From the NCBI RefSeq assembly GCF_946478835.1, contig NZ_CAMLDV010000019.1, positions 1 through 35,564 on the forward strand: 35,564 bases of DNA, given 5' to 3'. This stretch comes from an uncultured Bdellovibrio sp. Its GTDB lineage: Bacteria; Bdellovibrionota; Bdellovibrionia; Bdellovibrionales; Bdellovibrionaceae. Shown one piece after another: positions 9,179 through 16,810 of the stretch; the stretch's first letter is position 1, and every line of letters starts with the position of its first letter. Both the position numbers and the translations under genes were made by a program. The notes under the pieces are model-generated. The model was not told where the DNA came from, did not search any database, and saw only the letters and a program-made list of their open reading frames with translations.

Positions 9179-9958
9179 ATGAGAAACTGGATTTTAAGTG
9201 GAATGTTTTTATTGAGTTCTGGCGCGATAGCCAGCGGTGGACATGGCGATCACGGCGGTGGTCATAGTCCGAAGGTTCCTTTAAGCTGGGAGATTTTAGG
9301 CTCTCAAGATTTACAAGCAGGGATGGTGCGGTTTGAGTTTCGTCTTTTAGATGCAAAGACGTCGCAGTCCTTGTCAGATCAAGATTTAGTAGACACTCAT
9401 GAAAAGAAAATTCATTTGTTGGTTTACGATAAATCCTTAAATGAGTTTCAGCACGTCCATCCGGAGTTTAATGGATCTCGCTGGAGTGTGGATCTTTCGT
9501 TTGTAAAAAATGGCGATTACAAAGTTTGGATTCAAGGACAGACTAAAGTCGGAGTTGACTTTAATCTGTCTAATAACTTGAAAGTTTCAGACGGGGAGCC
9601 TGCGTGGCCCTTGCCTCCAGGATTAAAAGATATTCGCTCGGGCGGTGACGGAGATTCTGTTGCGACTTTGAATAATCAAAAAATTTCTAATGGCCAGATG
9701 GCGATGTTGGATCTTGTGTTGACTCAATCCAATGGTCAATCTTCAGAGGTCACTCCGTATTTGGGAGCCTTTGCTCACGTGGTTGCCGTTCCTGAGGACG
9801 GGAGCACATTGATCCACGTTCATCCGATGGAAGGAGCCGTTCCCAACAAGGGCATGCTTCATGTGACTTTTCCGAAATCAGGAGCGTATCGCTTGTGGAT
9901 TCAATTCATAGATAGAAATGTACTGAGAACAGTGCCGCTTTCTGTAAAGGTCAATTAG
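9179..9958 (+). CDS. Secreted HVHP-motif protein of the copper operon
   Basis: 259 residues. The ATG at 9179 is one base after the copA stop, behind GGGGG; an in-frame TTG at 9161 lies inside copA and is less likely. The signal peptide spans about residues 1-19. It is followed by GGHGDHGGGHSPK, a His-rich metal-binding-type stretch. Two similar halves follow, each with a HVHP motif (92-95 and 213-216) and a beta-rich ending (DYKVWIQGQTK; AYRLWIQFIDR). This suggests two Ig-like or cupredoxin-like domains arising from duplication. I know such HVHP proteins from copper and cation operons but cannot name a function. Periplasmic copper binding or transfer from CopA is inferred. Confidence 0.8.
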   Translation: MRNWILSGMFLLSSGAIASGGHGDHGGGHSPKVPLSWEILGSQDLQAGMVRFEFRLLDAKTSQSLSDQDLVDTHEKKIHLLVYDKSLNEFQHVHPEFNGSRWSVDLSFVKNGDYKVWIQGQTKVGVDFNLSNNLKVSDGEPAWPLPPGLKDIRSGGDGDSVATLNNQKISNGQMAMLDLVLTQSNGQSSEVTPYLGAFAHVVAVPEDGSTLIHVHPMEGAVPNKGMLHVTFPKSGAYRLWIQFIDRNVLRTVPLSVKVN

Positions 9959-11568
9959 CCTTTTTCTTTTGATTTGATATAAGCTTCGCGCAACCAAAGG
10001 CGGATGTGTTTAAGATAGTGATCCTTCATCCCGAAAAAGACGAAGTGATTCAAAAAGAACTCTCCGCCGTTTTTGTCCTCTTCCGTGAAGTTTACGGTTC
10101 CTGTGATTTCAGGCGTCTCGGTTTCTTCGGGGCGCCATAAGATAAACTCTCGGAAAGCGCCTGTGCTCATTGCACGGTAATACTTAAGAACCAGGCCCGC
10201 TTCAGAAATCTGGGTGATCTCTACCGGATTAGCGACTTTCAAGACGCTATTGTCCTTAATGCTAGAGACAGTGGAGTTTTCGCGATTTAAAAGAGTGGAA
10301 TGCTGCGAGAGGATTTTTTTAAGAATGTAGCCTTTGTCGAGAGGAATGAAAAAAATTTCTTTGCTCCAAGACGCAATGTTTCTGATCTCGTCCGTCGGGA
10401 CTTTTTTTCGAGAAAGCAAATACAAATGCGGTGGACCTGACGTGGAGATGGCATGCTTGGTGGCTCGGTCTTGCAGATACTGGCAGATTTGCCCCCAGCG
10501 TTTTTCCTTTTCAATCTCAAAAAGATCATAGCTCGCAAAAACCATATCAAACTGCGGTGGAAGTTCCTGACGGTTGACGGTGTCTTTGTCAGAAAGGTCT
10601 GAAAGCAGTTGTCCATAGTGAGCGTAATTGTAAATTTCTAGATTGGAGATTTTTTCGCTCAGAAAATTTTTAACTTCCAGGCCTGCGGCGACGTCCTCGT
10701 CGATGACCAGAACTCTCATGGTACTGCCTTGAGTGTTCATAAGATTGTGAACTTCGTGAGATTTGTTTTGGAGAATGTTTCGTCGGATCTGGCTTATTTG
10801 TTTGTTGTCGGCACCGAAGAAATGAAATTCGCAAAGATATTCTTTGTCGGAGGAAGTCGAAGCCGTCGGAGGAATTTCTTTGCAGGAGTGACAGTACGCA
10901 AAAATACTTCTTTTGTTTTCTGCCTTAAAGACGTCGCTATAGTACTTCGTTATGGCTCCGATTTTGATCTCATGATTGTTGACTGTCGTAAAACCGATTT
11001 CGGAGATGCTATTAAAAGCAACCTCTTTAAGCATTTCAATTGTGGACTGAATTTTCATTGCCGCCACGGTGCCCGTATTCACAGGGTGGTGACCTGTAAG
11101 AGCATACTCAAGATGTTGCTTCAGAATTAACTTATCAAAGGGTTTAAAGATCACGTTATTAATGATGCGTTCTTCAGCGAGTGCGATGTCGAAGTCAGGG
11201 CTATCGAAAGCGGTCAAAATCAGGGCGGTGGGTTCTTGTTCTGAGCACATTTTCTTACGCACAAAAAAATCGCGGGCTCGTTTGATGAGCCCCATGTTCT
11301 TTGCACCGAAAAATTCGTATTTTGCAACGACCAATCTTAATTCGTGGGTGTCAGACGGGGTGATCTCTTCTGAGTCATCATCTTTATATTTTTGCCCGCC
11401 CGGGGCCAAGGATTTTGCACCTTCGTGGACTGCGACTTTAAGCCATTCGTGAAATTGTGCAAGAGTGAGAAAAAAGCGAATATGAAGCTTTGGATCTATA
11501 CTTTTTAAAGTCTCATACAGATCCTTTTGAATACGTTCATCATCTTCCAGGACGTAAATGAACTTCAT
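9955..11568 (-). CDS. Tandem degenerate receiver / PilZ-like protein
   Basis: 537 residues built from two copies of the same pair of modules. Residues 1-158 resemble a response-regulator receiver: acidic E8-D9-D10, LILTAF with the conserved Thr, and FKPFD with the conserved Lys-Pro. The phosphate-accepting Asp is missing, with Lys at about 83 (VVAKYEFFG). Residues 185-270 look PilZ-like (SISEIGF ... CEFHFFG ... IRRNIL). A second receiver starts at 284 (MRVLVIDED) with Ser at about 346 in place of Asp and Ile-Pro in place of Lys-Pro. Residues 450-530 repeat the PilZ-like pattern (QISEAGL ... NHFVFFG ... IRLWL). PilZ domains bind cyclic di-GMP, but the usual RxxxR motif is not evident here. A phosphorylation-independent signalling or scaffold role is inferred. 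No signal peptide is seen. Confidence 0.65.
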   Translation of the reverse strand: MKFIYVLEDDERIQKDLYETLKSIDPKLHIRFFLTLAQFHEWLKVAVHEGAKSLAPGGQKYKDDDSEEITPSDTHELRLVVAKYEFFGAKNMGLIKRARDFFVRKKMCSEQEPTALILTAFDSPDFDIALAEERIINNVIFKPFDKLILKQHLEYALTGHHPVNTGTVAAMKIQSTIEMLKEVAFNSISEIGFTTVNNHEIKIGAITKYYSDVFKAENKRSIFAYCHSCKEIPPTASTSSDKEYLCEFHFFGADNKQISQIRRNILQNKSHEVHNLMNTQGSTMRVLVIDEDVAAGLEVKNFLSEKISNLEIYNYAHYGQLLSDLSDKDTVNRQELPPQFDMVFASYDLFEIEKEKRWGQICQYLQDRATKHAISTSGPPHLYLLSRKKVPTDEIRNIASWSKEIFFIPLDKGYILKKILSQHSTLLNRENSTVSSIKDNSVLKVANPVEITQISEAGLVLKYYRAMSTGAFREFILWRPEETETPEITGTVNFTEEDKNGGEFFLNHFVFFGMKDHYLKHIRLWLREAYIKSKEKG

Positions 11569-11576
11569 ATGTGTTC

Positions 11577-11582
11577 ATTATA
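11577..11582 (-). promoter_or_regulatory. Possible -10 box for the receiver/PilZ-like gene
   Basis: On the minus strand TATAAT ends eight bases before the ATG at 11568, and no Shine-Dalgarno sequence precedes that ATG. If the box is used, transcription would begin almost at the start codon, giving a leaderless or nearly leaderless mRNA. The -35 region is poor, so this is tentative. Confidence 0.35.
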
Positions 11583-11613
11583 TCTTGAAATGAGATAAAA
11601 GAGCGAATTTTTT

Positions 11614-11955
11614 CTAAGCAGACCTAAAAATAAAATAAACGGCGCCAATAAGGCATAGGCCCGCCCAGAGGAAATCCAGCTTCAATGATTGTTTCATATA
11701 GAGAACTGAAAACCCGGCAAAGACTACCATGGTGATCACTTCCTGGATGATTTTAAGCTGAGGAAGGGTGAACTGGCCATAGCCCATTCGGTTGGCTGGC
11801 ACCTGTAAAAGGTATTCAAAAAAGGCGATGCCCCAGCTTATAAGGATTGCCACCCACAGAGCTGACTCACGAAGAGACTTTAAATGCCCGTACCAGGCAA
11901 AAGTCATAAAAATATTCGAAAGAAATAGCAGGCCGATAGGTGTAAATGTAGACAT
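11614..11955 (-). CDS. DMT-superfamily small membrane protein (DUF486)
   Basis: 113 residues with four hydrophobic segments, the form of the DUF486 / DMT_6 family of small drug-metabolite-type transporters. The family core is clear: FAWYGHLK, ISWGIAFFEYLLQVPANR, and LPQLKIIQEVITMVVF. The substrate is unknown. The ATG at 11955 shares one base with the stop of the preceding Na/Pi cotransporter gene (TAATG), so it is chosen over an in-frame codon 33 bases upstream. It is the last gene of a three-gene minus-strand operon of membrane proteins. Confidence 0.88.
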   Translation of the reverse strand: MSTFTPIGLLFLSNIFMTFAWYGHLKSLRESALWVAILISWGIAFFEYLLQVPANRMGYGQFTLPQLKIIQEVITMVVFAGFSVLYMKQSLKLDFLWAGLCLIGAVYFIFRSA

Positions 11956-13559
11956 TATGTAGACCTCGAATTGTAAGCGTGATTGCAAAGCAGACTTGCA
12001 ATACGGCGGTATTCACTCAGTAGGTCCAAGTGAATGGAGCTGGTGTTGATGGAAGTGTTAATGCCACGGTTGAGACGGCTGATATGATTCTCGCGCAGAG
12101 TAATCTCTGTTTTGGCAAGGTCACGTTTTAACTGAATGGCTTCTTCGCAAAGTTCCTTGTTTTGGTAAGCATTGATAGCCATGGCTGCGACCTTAACGAC
12201 TTGCTCGTGCATTTTACGAATTTCAGTCCAGCCTTCGTCGGAGAATTCAAGTTTTAGAGCATTCTTTTTAATCGCCAAGGCGAGGATATTGATGTCAATA
12301 GCGTCGGCAGCTCTTTCTAAGTCACTTAAGAACATGATCATATTCATCACATTTTGATGAACGACGGTATTTGATTTATTCGCGTGATCCAATAAAAACA
12401 TTTTGGTTTCGCGATAAAGGAAGTCGATTTTGTTATCGCGATCTTTAATGGAATCAAAGTCTTTGGGGTCGTTTGTTTCAAACAGACGAATAGAATCTTT
12501 GATCATTCCTAGAACGATATCCGCTGTACGCATGATTTCGCGATTAGCATAAGAAATCGCCAGGGCGGAGCTTTGATAGTTATTGAGATTCACAAACTCC
12601 GTTCCGAACTCTTCAGAAGCAGCTTTCGGGAACATCTTTTCAATCATCTCAGCCCCTTTGTTGATAAATGGGTAGAAAAGCACAGCCGAGAGAACGTTAA
12701 AGATCAAATGCGCATTGGCGATAGAGCGTGACAATGTCGTATCGAAGGTCGTTAAGAAATCAATAAAGAGCTGAGTGAACGGATAAAAAATCACGACGCT
12801 GATAGTTTTGTAAAAGAAATGCGCCCAAGCCACCTGGCGTCCGACGTAGTTACCGCCTGCCGCCGCAATCAAAGCGACTGAGGTCGTTCCGATATTAGCG
12901 CCATAAACCCACAACATCGCATCGTAGAAAGTAATCGCTTTCACCGTTGCTAAACTCATCGCAAGACCAATAGTCACGGCACTGCTTTGAACAAAGGCGC
13001 AGAAAATAATAGAGATCAAAAGCGAGTAGCCCGGATTCTCACGAACACTTTGGAAAAGATCGGTGAGCATAGGATTTTCAGCAAAGTGATGTGAAGAGAC
13101 GGAGATCAGGTTTAAACCCAAAAACAAAAGGCCAAAGCCCATGAAAACTAAAGACAGATTTTTGAAAACAGTCTTCTTGGCTTTAAAGTAAAACGCAAAC
13201 GCGATAGCGAACACAGGCAAAGCATATTGACCTAAATCCAAAGAGATGAATTGGACTGTCAGTGTTGTACCAATCGCCGTTCCAATGATCACACCCATCA
13301 CCTGGCGAAGATTGATCACACGCGCAGAGCCCAAGCCCACAAGCATTGATGTCACGGCCCCAGAACTTTGCATCAGAGTTGTCAGAACAACGCCTGTTAA
13401 GATCGCAAGAAATTTACTTTGTGAAAGACGATTTAAAAGAGATGTGATTTTTCCGGCCATCAACTTTTCAAGAGAGGATGAAGCCAATCCCATTCCATAC
13501 AAAAACAGCGCGACTCCGCTGACAAGAATAATGAAATAGGAATTATGGGTGTCGATCAT
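11955..13559 (-). CDS. Na/Pi cotransporter family protein with PhoU-like tail
   Basis: 534 residues. It belongs to the NptA/NPT2-like Na+/phosphate cotransporter family (PF02690, two copies). The first repeat contains TTLMQSSGAVTSMLVG and GTAIGTTLTVQFIS. The second has FCAFVQSSAVTIGLAMSL and GANIGTTSVALIAA. The paired QSS motifs are the substrate-binding signature. From about residue 340 a soluble helical region (AISYANREIMRTADIVLGM onward) resembles PhoU, as in many bacterial members. Predicted function is sodium-coupled phosphate transport across the inner membrane, with the tail probably regulatory. It overlaps the upstream DUF1275 gene by four bases (ATGA) and the downstream DUF486 gene by one. 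Confidence 0.9.
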   Translation of the reverse strand: MIDTHNSYFIILVSGVALFLYGMGLASSSLEKLMAGKITSLLNRLSQSKFLAILTGVVLTTLMQSSGAVTSMLVGLGSARVINLRQVMGVIIGTAIGTTLTVQFISLDLGQYALPVFAIAFAFYFKAKKTVFKNLSLVFMGFGLLFLGLNLISVSSHHFAENPMLTDLFQSVRENPGYSLLISIIFCAFVQSSAVTIGLAMSLATVKAITFYDAMLWVYGANIGTTSVALIAAAGGNYVGRQVAWAHFFYKTISVVIFYPFTQLFIDFLTTFDTTLSRSIANAHLIFNVLSAVLFYPFINKGAEMIEKMFPKAASEEFGTEFVNLNNYQSSALAISYANREIMRTADIVLGMIKDSIRLFETNDPKDFDSIKDRDNKIDFLYRETKMFLLDHANKSNTVVHQNVMNMIMFLSDLERAADAIDINILALAIKKNALKLEFSDEGWTEIRKMHEQVVKVAAMAINAYQNKELCEEAIQLKRDLAKTEITLRENHISRLNRGINTSINTSSIHLDLLSEYRRIASLLCNHAYNSRST

Positions 13560-14302
13560 GATGTTTTATCCGTTCTGCCGCCGAAGAAGTGAACTAAACT
13601 CCAAAAGAAGAGGATTGTAGCAATACCGCAGGGGATTAGGAAGCCCCAATACTCTGCGTGAAGATAAACGTAGGCCGAAAGAAAGGAGCCCAACATGAAG
13701 AAGGTGATGATACCAGCTCTCATCCAGTTGGCGCGAATTTCATTCGTGCGCGGCTGAATTTTATGTGTGCCGGTGAGAATGCGCACAACGCCGATTCCCA
13801 AATCAGTGGTGATGCCCGTTAAGTGTGTCGTGCGAATGATCGCTCCGAAAGCGGAGGTCACCGTGCCATTTTGAATTCCACATGCTAAGCACAGGGCCGC
13901 CAGCAAGAGATAATCTTTTGCGACAATGGGTGCTCCAAATTCTCCGAAATATCCAAGTTTTCCCGCGATCGTTACGGATAAAGTCAGTGATAAAATTAAA
14001 AATAGCACCACGGGATAAAGAGGACGCCGGCCCGTCTGAATCCGGCGATCTACTAAAAAGGCCGAGAGCATTGTGCCTCCGATAAAAAATCCCGGCACAG
14101 CCATCATTCCCAATGCGGGAGTGATTTTTCCACTCGCAGCCTCTGCGCCGACAAGAGTTCCAAAACCCGTGACGTGAGAGACAAAGCGGTGACAGGAGAG
14201 ATAACCTCCGGTGTTGATGGCGCCAGCTTGAAAGGCCATGGAAAGCCAGATTGCAACGTTGGATTTACTATAATGTGAAAGTGTCTGCTGATAGGAAAAC
14301 AT
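13556..14302 (-). CDS. DUF1275 (YoaK-like) membrane protein
   Basis: 248 residues with about six hydrophobic segments. Family marks include AFQAGAINTGGYL near the N-terminus, FVSHVTGFGTLVG, and the block ACGIQNGTVTSAFGAIIRTTHLTGITTDLGIG, which is the most conserved part of DUF1275/YoaK proteins. The function of the family is not established; a transporter-like role is usually assumed. It is the first gene of the minus-strand operon and overlaps the Na/Pi gene by four bases. No clear ribosome site precedes the ATG. The 62 bases between it and the divergent Nudix gene must hold both promoters. Confidence 0.85.
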   Translation of the reverse strand: MFSYQQTLSHYSKSNVAIWLSMAFQAGAINTGGYLSCHRFVSHVTGFGTLVGAEAASGKITPALGMMAVPGFFIGGTMLSAFLVDRRIQTGRRPLYPVVLFLILSLTLSVTIAGKLGYFGEFGAPIVAKDYLLLAALCLACGIQNGTVTSAFGAIIRTTHLTGITTDLGIGVVRILTGTHKIQPRTNEIRANWMRAGIITFFMLGSFLSAYVYLHAEYWGFLIPCGIATILFFWSLVHFFGGRTDKTS

Positions 14303-14364
14303 ACTGACAAATAGAGTAAAACATTCCTTCTAAAAAGACAAAAGACAGCTATATACTTAGGTCT

Positions 14365-14775
14365 ATGCGAAACGAACCTGTCGTGGTTGTTGCGGCCCTC
14401 ATCAGAAGGTACGCCGACCCAGAAAAAAGAATTTTGATTGTGCGTCGAGGGCCCGGGCAAAGTGGTGCGGGCTTCTGGGAGTTTCCCGGAGGAAAAGTTG
14501 AAAAAGGCGAGTCGCCTGAGCAGGCCTTGCTTCGTGAAATAGAAGAGGAGCTTTCAGTCTCTATCCGAGTGGGAGATTTCTTAGGAGAAGGGGATTTTGC
14601 TTATCCGACGAAGCTCATCCGTTTGAAAGTCTATTGGGCTGAAACGGATGACGGGACGTTAAGGCTCTTAGAGCATGATGCGTTTAAGTGGTGCTTGCCG
14701 GAAGAAATTGTGACTGAGGAATTGTCCGAAGCGGATCGGCCGTTTGTGGCGCAGATTCTTCAGTCTAGTAAGTAA
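14365..14775 (+). CDS. Nudix hydrolase, MutT-like (8-oxo-dGTP type)
   Basis: 136 residues. The Nudix box is at 43-65: G43, E49, R57-E58, E61-E62 in GGKVEKGE..ALLREIEEEL, with Ser at the position of the last Gly. The N-terminus (VVVVAALIRR, ILIVRRGPGQSGAGFWEFPGG) and overall size match MutT-type pyrophosphatases that cleanse oxidised nucleotides; the exact substrate cannot be read. A TATACT at 14352-14357 lies so close to the ATG that the mRNA may have almost no leader. Only a weak AGG precedes the start. Its end overlaps the convergent DCC gene by 16 bases. Confidence 0.88.
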   Translation: MRNEPVVVVAALIRRYADPEKRILIVRRGPGQSGAGFWEFPGGKVEKGESPEQALLREIEEELSVSIRVGDFLGEGDFAYPTKLIRLKVYWAETDDGTLRLLEHDAFKWCLPEEIVTEELSEADRPFVAQILQSSK

Positions 14776-15149
14776 GAGCGTTCCTCTTTGGTGGGGAGAC
14801 GACAAAACTCGCGTTTGCCAAACCAGGCGTATCTGTTTCTTGCGACCCAATTATAAATCATGTCACGCACTGGACCTGGTATAATCCATGCGATCGAAAG
14901 GATCTTGTAAAGGCCGCCTAATTTTGTGAGGATTTTTAAGATCGCAGCGGACCTGTGATAAATCTTGCCTGCCTCAAAGTAGATCACTGTATCAAGTTTA
15001 ACACGGTCTTCAGAGGGTAAAAGTTCTTCCGCCGTTGTTCCTTGAAGTGGTGCAAACAGCAAAGTGTGATTCTTGTCGCGACTGATAACAGCATCGACAA
15101 AACCATTGCAAAGGTGACAGACACCATCAAAAAAGACTACGTTTCTCAT
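14760..15149 (-). CDS. DCC-family thiol-disulfide oxidoreductase-like protein (DUF393)
   Basis: 129 residues from the ATG at 15149. It begins MRNVVFFDGVCHLCNGFVD, the hallmark DxxCxxC of the DCC/DUF393 (YuxK-like) family, and continues with the conserved FAPLQG, SAAILKIL and FGKREFCRLP segments. The family is presumed to act in thiol-disulfide exchange, but its physiological substrate is unknown. The second Met is preferred over an ATG at 15170 because AAGGTGG lies eight bases ahead of it and the family normally starts here. The 16-base tail overlaps the Nudix gene. Confidence 0.87.
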   Translation of the reverse strand: MRNVVFFDGVCHLCNGFVDAVISRDKNHTLLFAPLQGTTAEELLPSEDRVKLDTVIYFEAGKIYHRSAAILKILTKLGGLYKILSIAWIIPGPVRDMIYNWVARNRYAWFGKREFCRLPTKEERSYLLD

Positions 15150-15192
15150 CTTCAGGTCCACCTTTTCCATAGCATTTAAAGATTACAGTCTT

Positions 15193-15198
15193 TATAAT
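15193..15198 (+). promoter_or_regulatory. Possible -10 box for the LON-domain gene
   Basis: A perfect TATAAT lies 29 bases ahead of the ATG at 15228, with GAGGAG at 15212-15217 between them. No convincing -35 box is seen at the expected distance. The spacing to the start codon fits a short leader. Confidence 0.45.
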
Positions 15199-15227
15199 AG
15201 AGATTCAAGTTGAGGAGTCTTGTTCGC

Positions 15228-15845
15228 ATGGAAGTCTTTCTTTTTCCTCTAGTTAACGTGACTTTGTTCCCACGAACAACAAAGCCTCTCAATATTTTTG
15301 AGCCTCGTTATCTTTCCATGATCAAAGAAGCCGTAGAAACTCAGACGCCCATTGCTGTGGGTTTCATCGAAGACCCGTCTAAGGTCTCGTCGGTTCGTCC
15401 CGGCGAGAAAGTTCCTTTTGTTCGGGAGGTCGCGGGTTACGGTTACGCACAAATCGTCGAGGAAAGATTGAACGGAACTCTTTTGATCTTTTTGCAAGGG
15501 CAAGGCAAGTTACGACTGGGTAAGGTCCTTGATCGTGGAACTCCGTATATTATTTGCGAAGGTCAAATCATTCCTGAAAAAACCATTCTTGAGCCAGAAC
15601 TTCGCGGCGAGCTTAATTCTTTACATAAAATTTTGACTCGATGGATTCATACGCACATTCCAGATCCTGCGCAAAGAGATCTGTTTATGCGAAATATGAT
15701 TCAGCCCGAAGAGATTGTCGGAAGTTTCGCTTCGTATCTGGTGCGTGACTACGATCTGCAGCAGATGGTTTTAGAGTACGACGATATCAATGAAAAAGTT
15801 CATTTCCTTCATCGTTTGATGGAATCCAACGAGTTGACTACTTAA
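15228..15845 (+). CDS. LON substrate-binding-domain protein
   Basis: 205 residues. It matches the stand-alone N-terminal domain of Lon protease (PF02190): VFLFPLVNVTLFPRTTKPLNIFEPRYLSMI at the start, then a beta-rich body with VAGYGYAQIVEE and LQGQGKLRL, and a helical end. There is no AAA+ or protease domain, so it cannot degrade proteins by itself. Stand-alone family members are common, but their function is poorly known; peptide or misfolded-protein recognition is a guess. The ATG at 15228 is chosen because GAGGAG precedes it. The gene's end overlaps ctaA by eight bases. Confidence 0.88.
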   Translation: MEVFLFPLVNVTLFPRTTKPLNIFEPRYLSMIKEAVETQTPIAVGFIEDPSKVSSVRPGEKVPFVREVAGYGYAQIVEERLNGTLLIFLQGQGKLRLGKVLDRGTPYIICEGQIIPEKTILEPELRGELNSLHKILTRWIHTHIPDPAQRDLFMRNMIQPEEIVGSFASYLVRDYDLQQMVLEYDDINEKVHFLHRLMESNELTT

Positions 15846-16752
15846 GTTCAACTCGCTCACTGCGCGCAAAAAAGACCCACTGAAGTAAAATCACCCAAAT
15901 CGTGTGCGCCAATGCCAAGTGCACAATCTTCATCCACACAGGCGCATGAAGAATCAAAGTCATGATTCCAAAAATAATCGCTGTGACTAGAGCTAAGCTC
16001 ATTTGGTACGAGCGGCGCTCTAATAAAAGCGATTCCGCAGTTTGTGCCTTCACCCAGAAGAACAAAGCAAGGCTGCCTCCGCCAAGCAAGGCAAAAAGAG
16101 GATGAAGTCCACGCAATCGCACTAAGAAGTGAGACTCGGTTGAGAAGTCAGCAAAAAATCCTTCCAGCAGATTTTCCGTCGGGAAAAGTGAATTTGAAAG
16201 GGAAGCCCAGGCGCCTGTAATTCCAATGATGACGATGATCCACGGAAGAAGTCTGTAGCGACGGTCCTCTTTGTTTGGAGGGGGAAGGTCTTTGGTGATT
16301 GTGGCCCCCGCAAAAGCGAGCGCCGCAGCGCCTGTAAGCATGAAGGAGTTCACTTGATGAAGGGCCATCACAAACGCTCTGTAAGGAGTGTCGTTTGTAG
16401 TAACAAGTTTGAAAAGAACAAGCTTTGCCCCAAGAAGAGCTTCTGTGATCATGAAAATCAAAGTCGCTAAAGCAGCTTTTCTTACAAAGTGTCCCTTCGG
16501 ATAAACTTTGCGAGCCATCCACCAAAAATAAATCACAACAAAACCGTAAATGCCAGACATGAGCCTATGAGCATATTCCACCCATGTCTTGCCTCGTTGC
16601 GCTTCGGGAATCAATTGACCATGACAGAGAGGCCACGTGTCTCCGCAGCCGTCGCCCGAGTGAGAAATGCGAACCCAGGCTCCCCACAAAATGACTAGAA
16701 GTGTGTAAATAAGAAGGCTAAATGCAAGTTTCTTGTATTGAGGCTTTGTCAT
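15838..16752 (-). CDS. ctaA: Heme A synthase, CtaA/COX15 family
   Basis: 304 residues with about eight membrane segments. CtaA oxidises the methyl group of heme O to make heme A for aa3-type cytochrome oxidases. Visible signatures are WVRISHSGDGCGDTWPLCHG with the cysteine pair C36/C43, EYAHR (E59, H62), ALHQVN (H132) in the first half, and H217 (LRGLHP) and H278/H283 (KIVHLALAHT) in the second, giving the two heme-site histidine sets. The presence of this gene implies an aa3 oxidase in the organism. It is divergent from the CDF gene, with 58 bases between start codons. Confidence 0.92.
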   Translation of the reverse strand: MTKPQYKKLAFSLLIYTLLVILWGAWVRISHSGDGCGDTWPLCHGQLIPEAQRGKTWVEYAHRLMSGIYGFVVIYFWWMARKVYPKGHFVRKAALATLIFMITEALLGAKLVLFKLVTTNDTPYRAFVMALHQVNSFMLTGAAALAFAGATITKDLPPPNKEDRRYRLLPWIIVIIGITGAWASLSNSLFPTENLLEGFFADFSTESHFLVRLRGLHPLFALLGGGSLALFFWVKAQTAESLLLERRSYQMSLALVTAIIFGIMTLILHAPVWMKIVHLALAHTIWVILLQWVFFARSERVELK

Positions 16753-16810
16753 AGTGATTAACCAACTATCACAGATTGACTTCTCAGGCTAGAAAAGACT
16801 TAAATGAACT

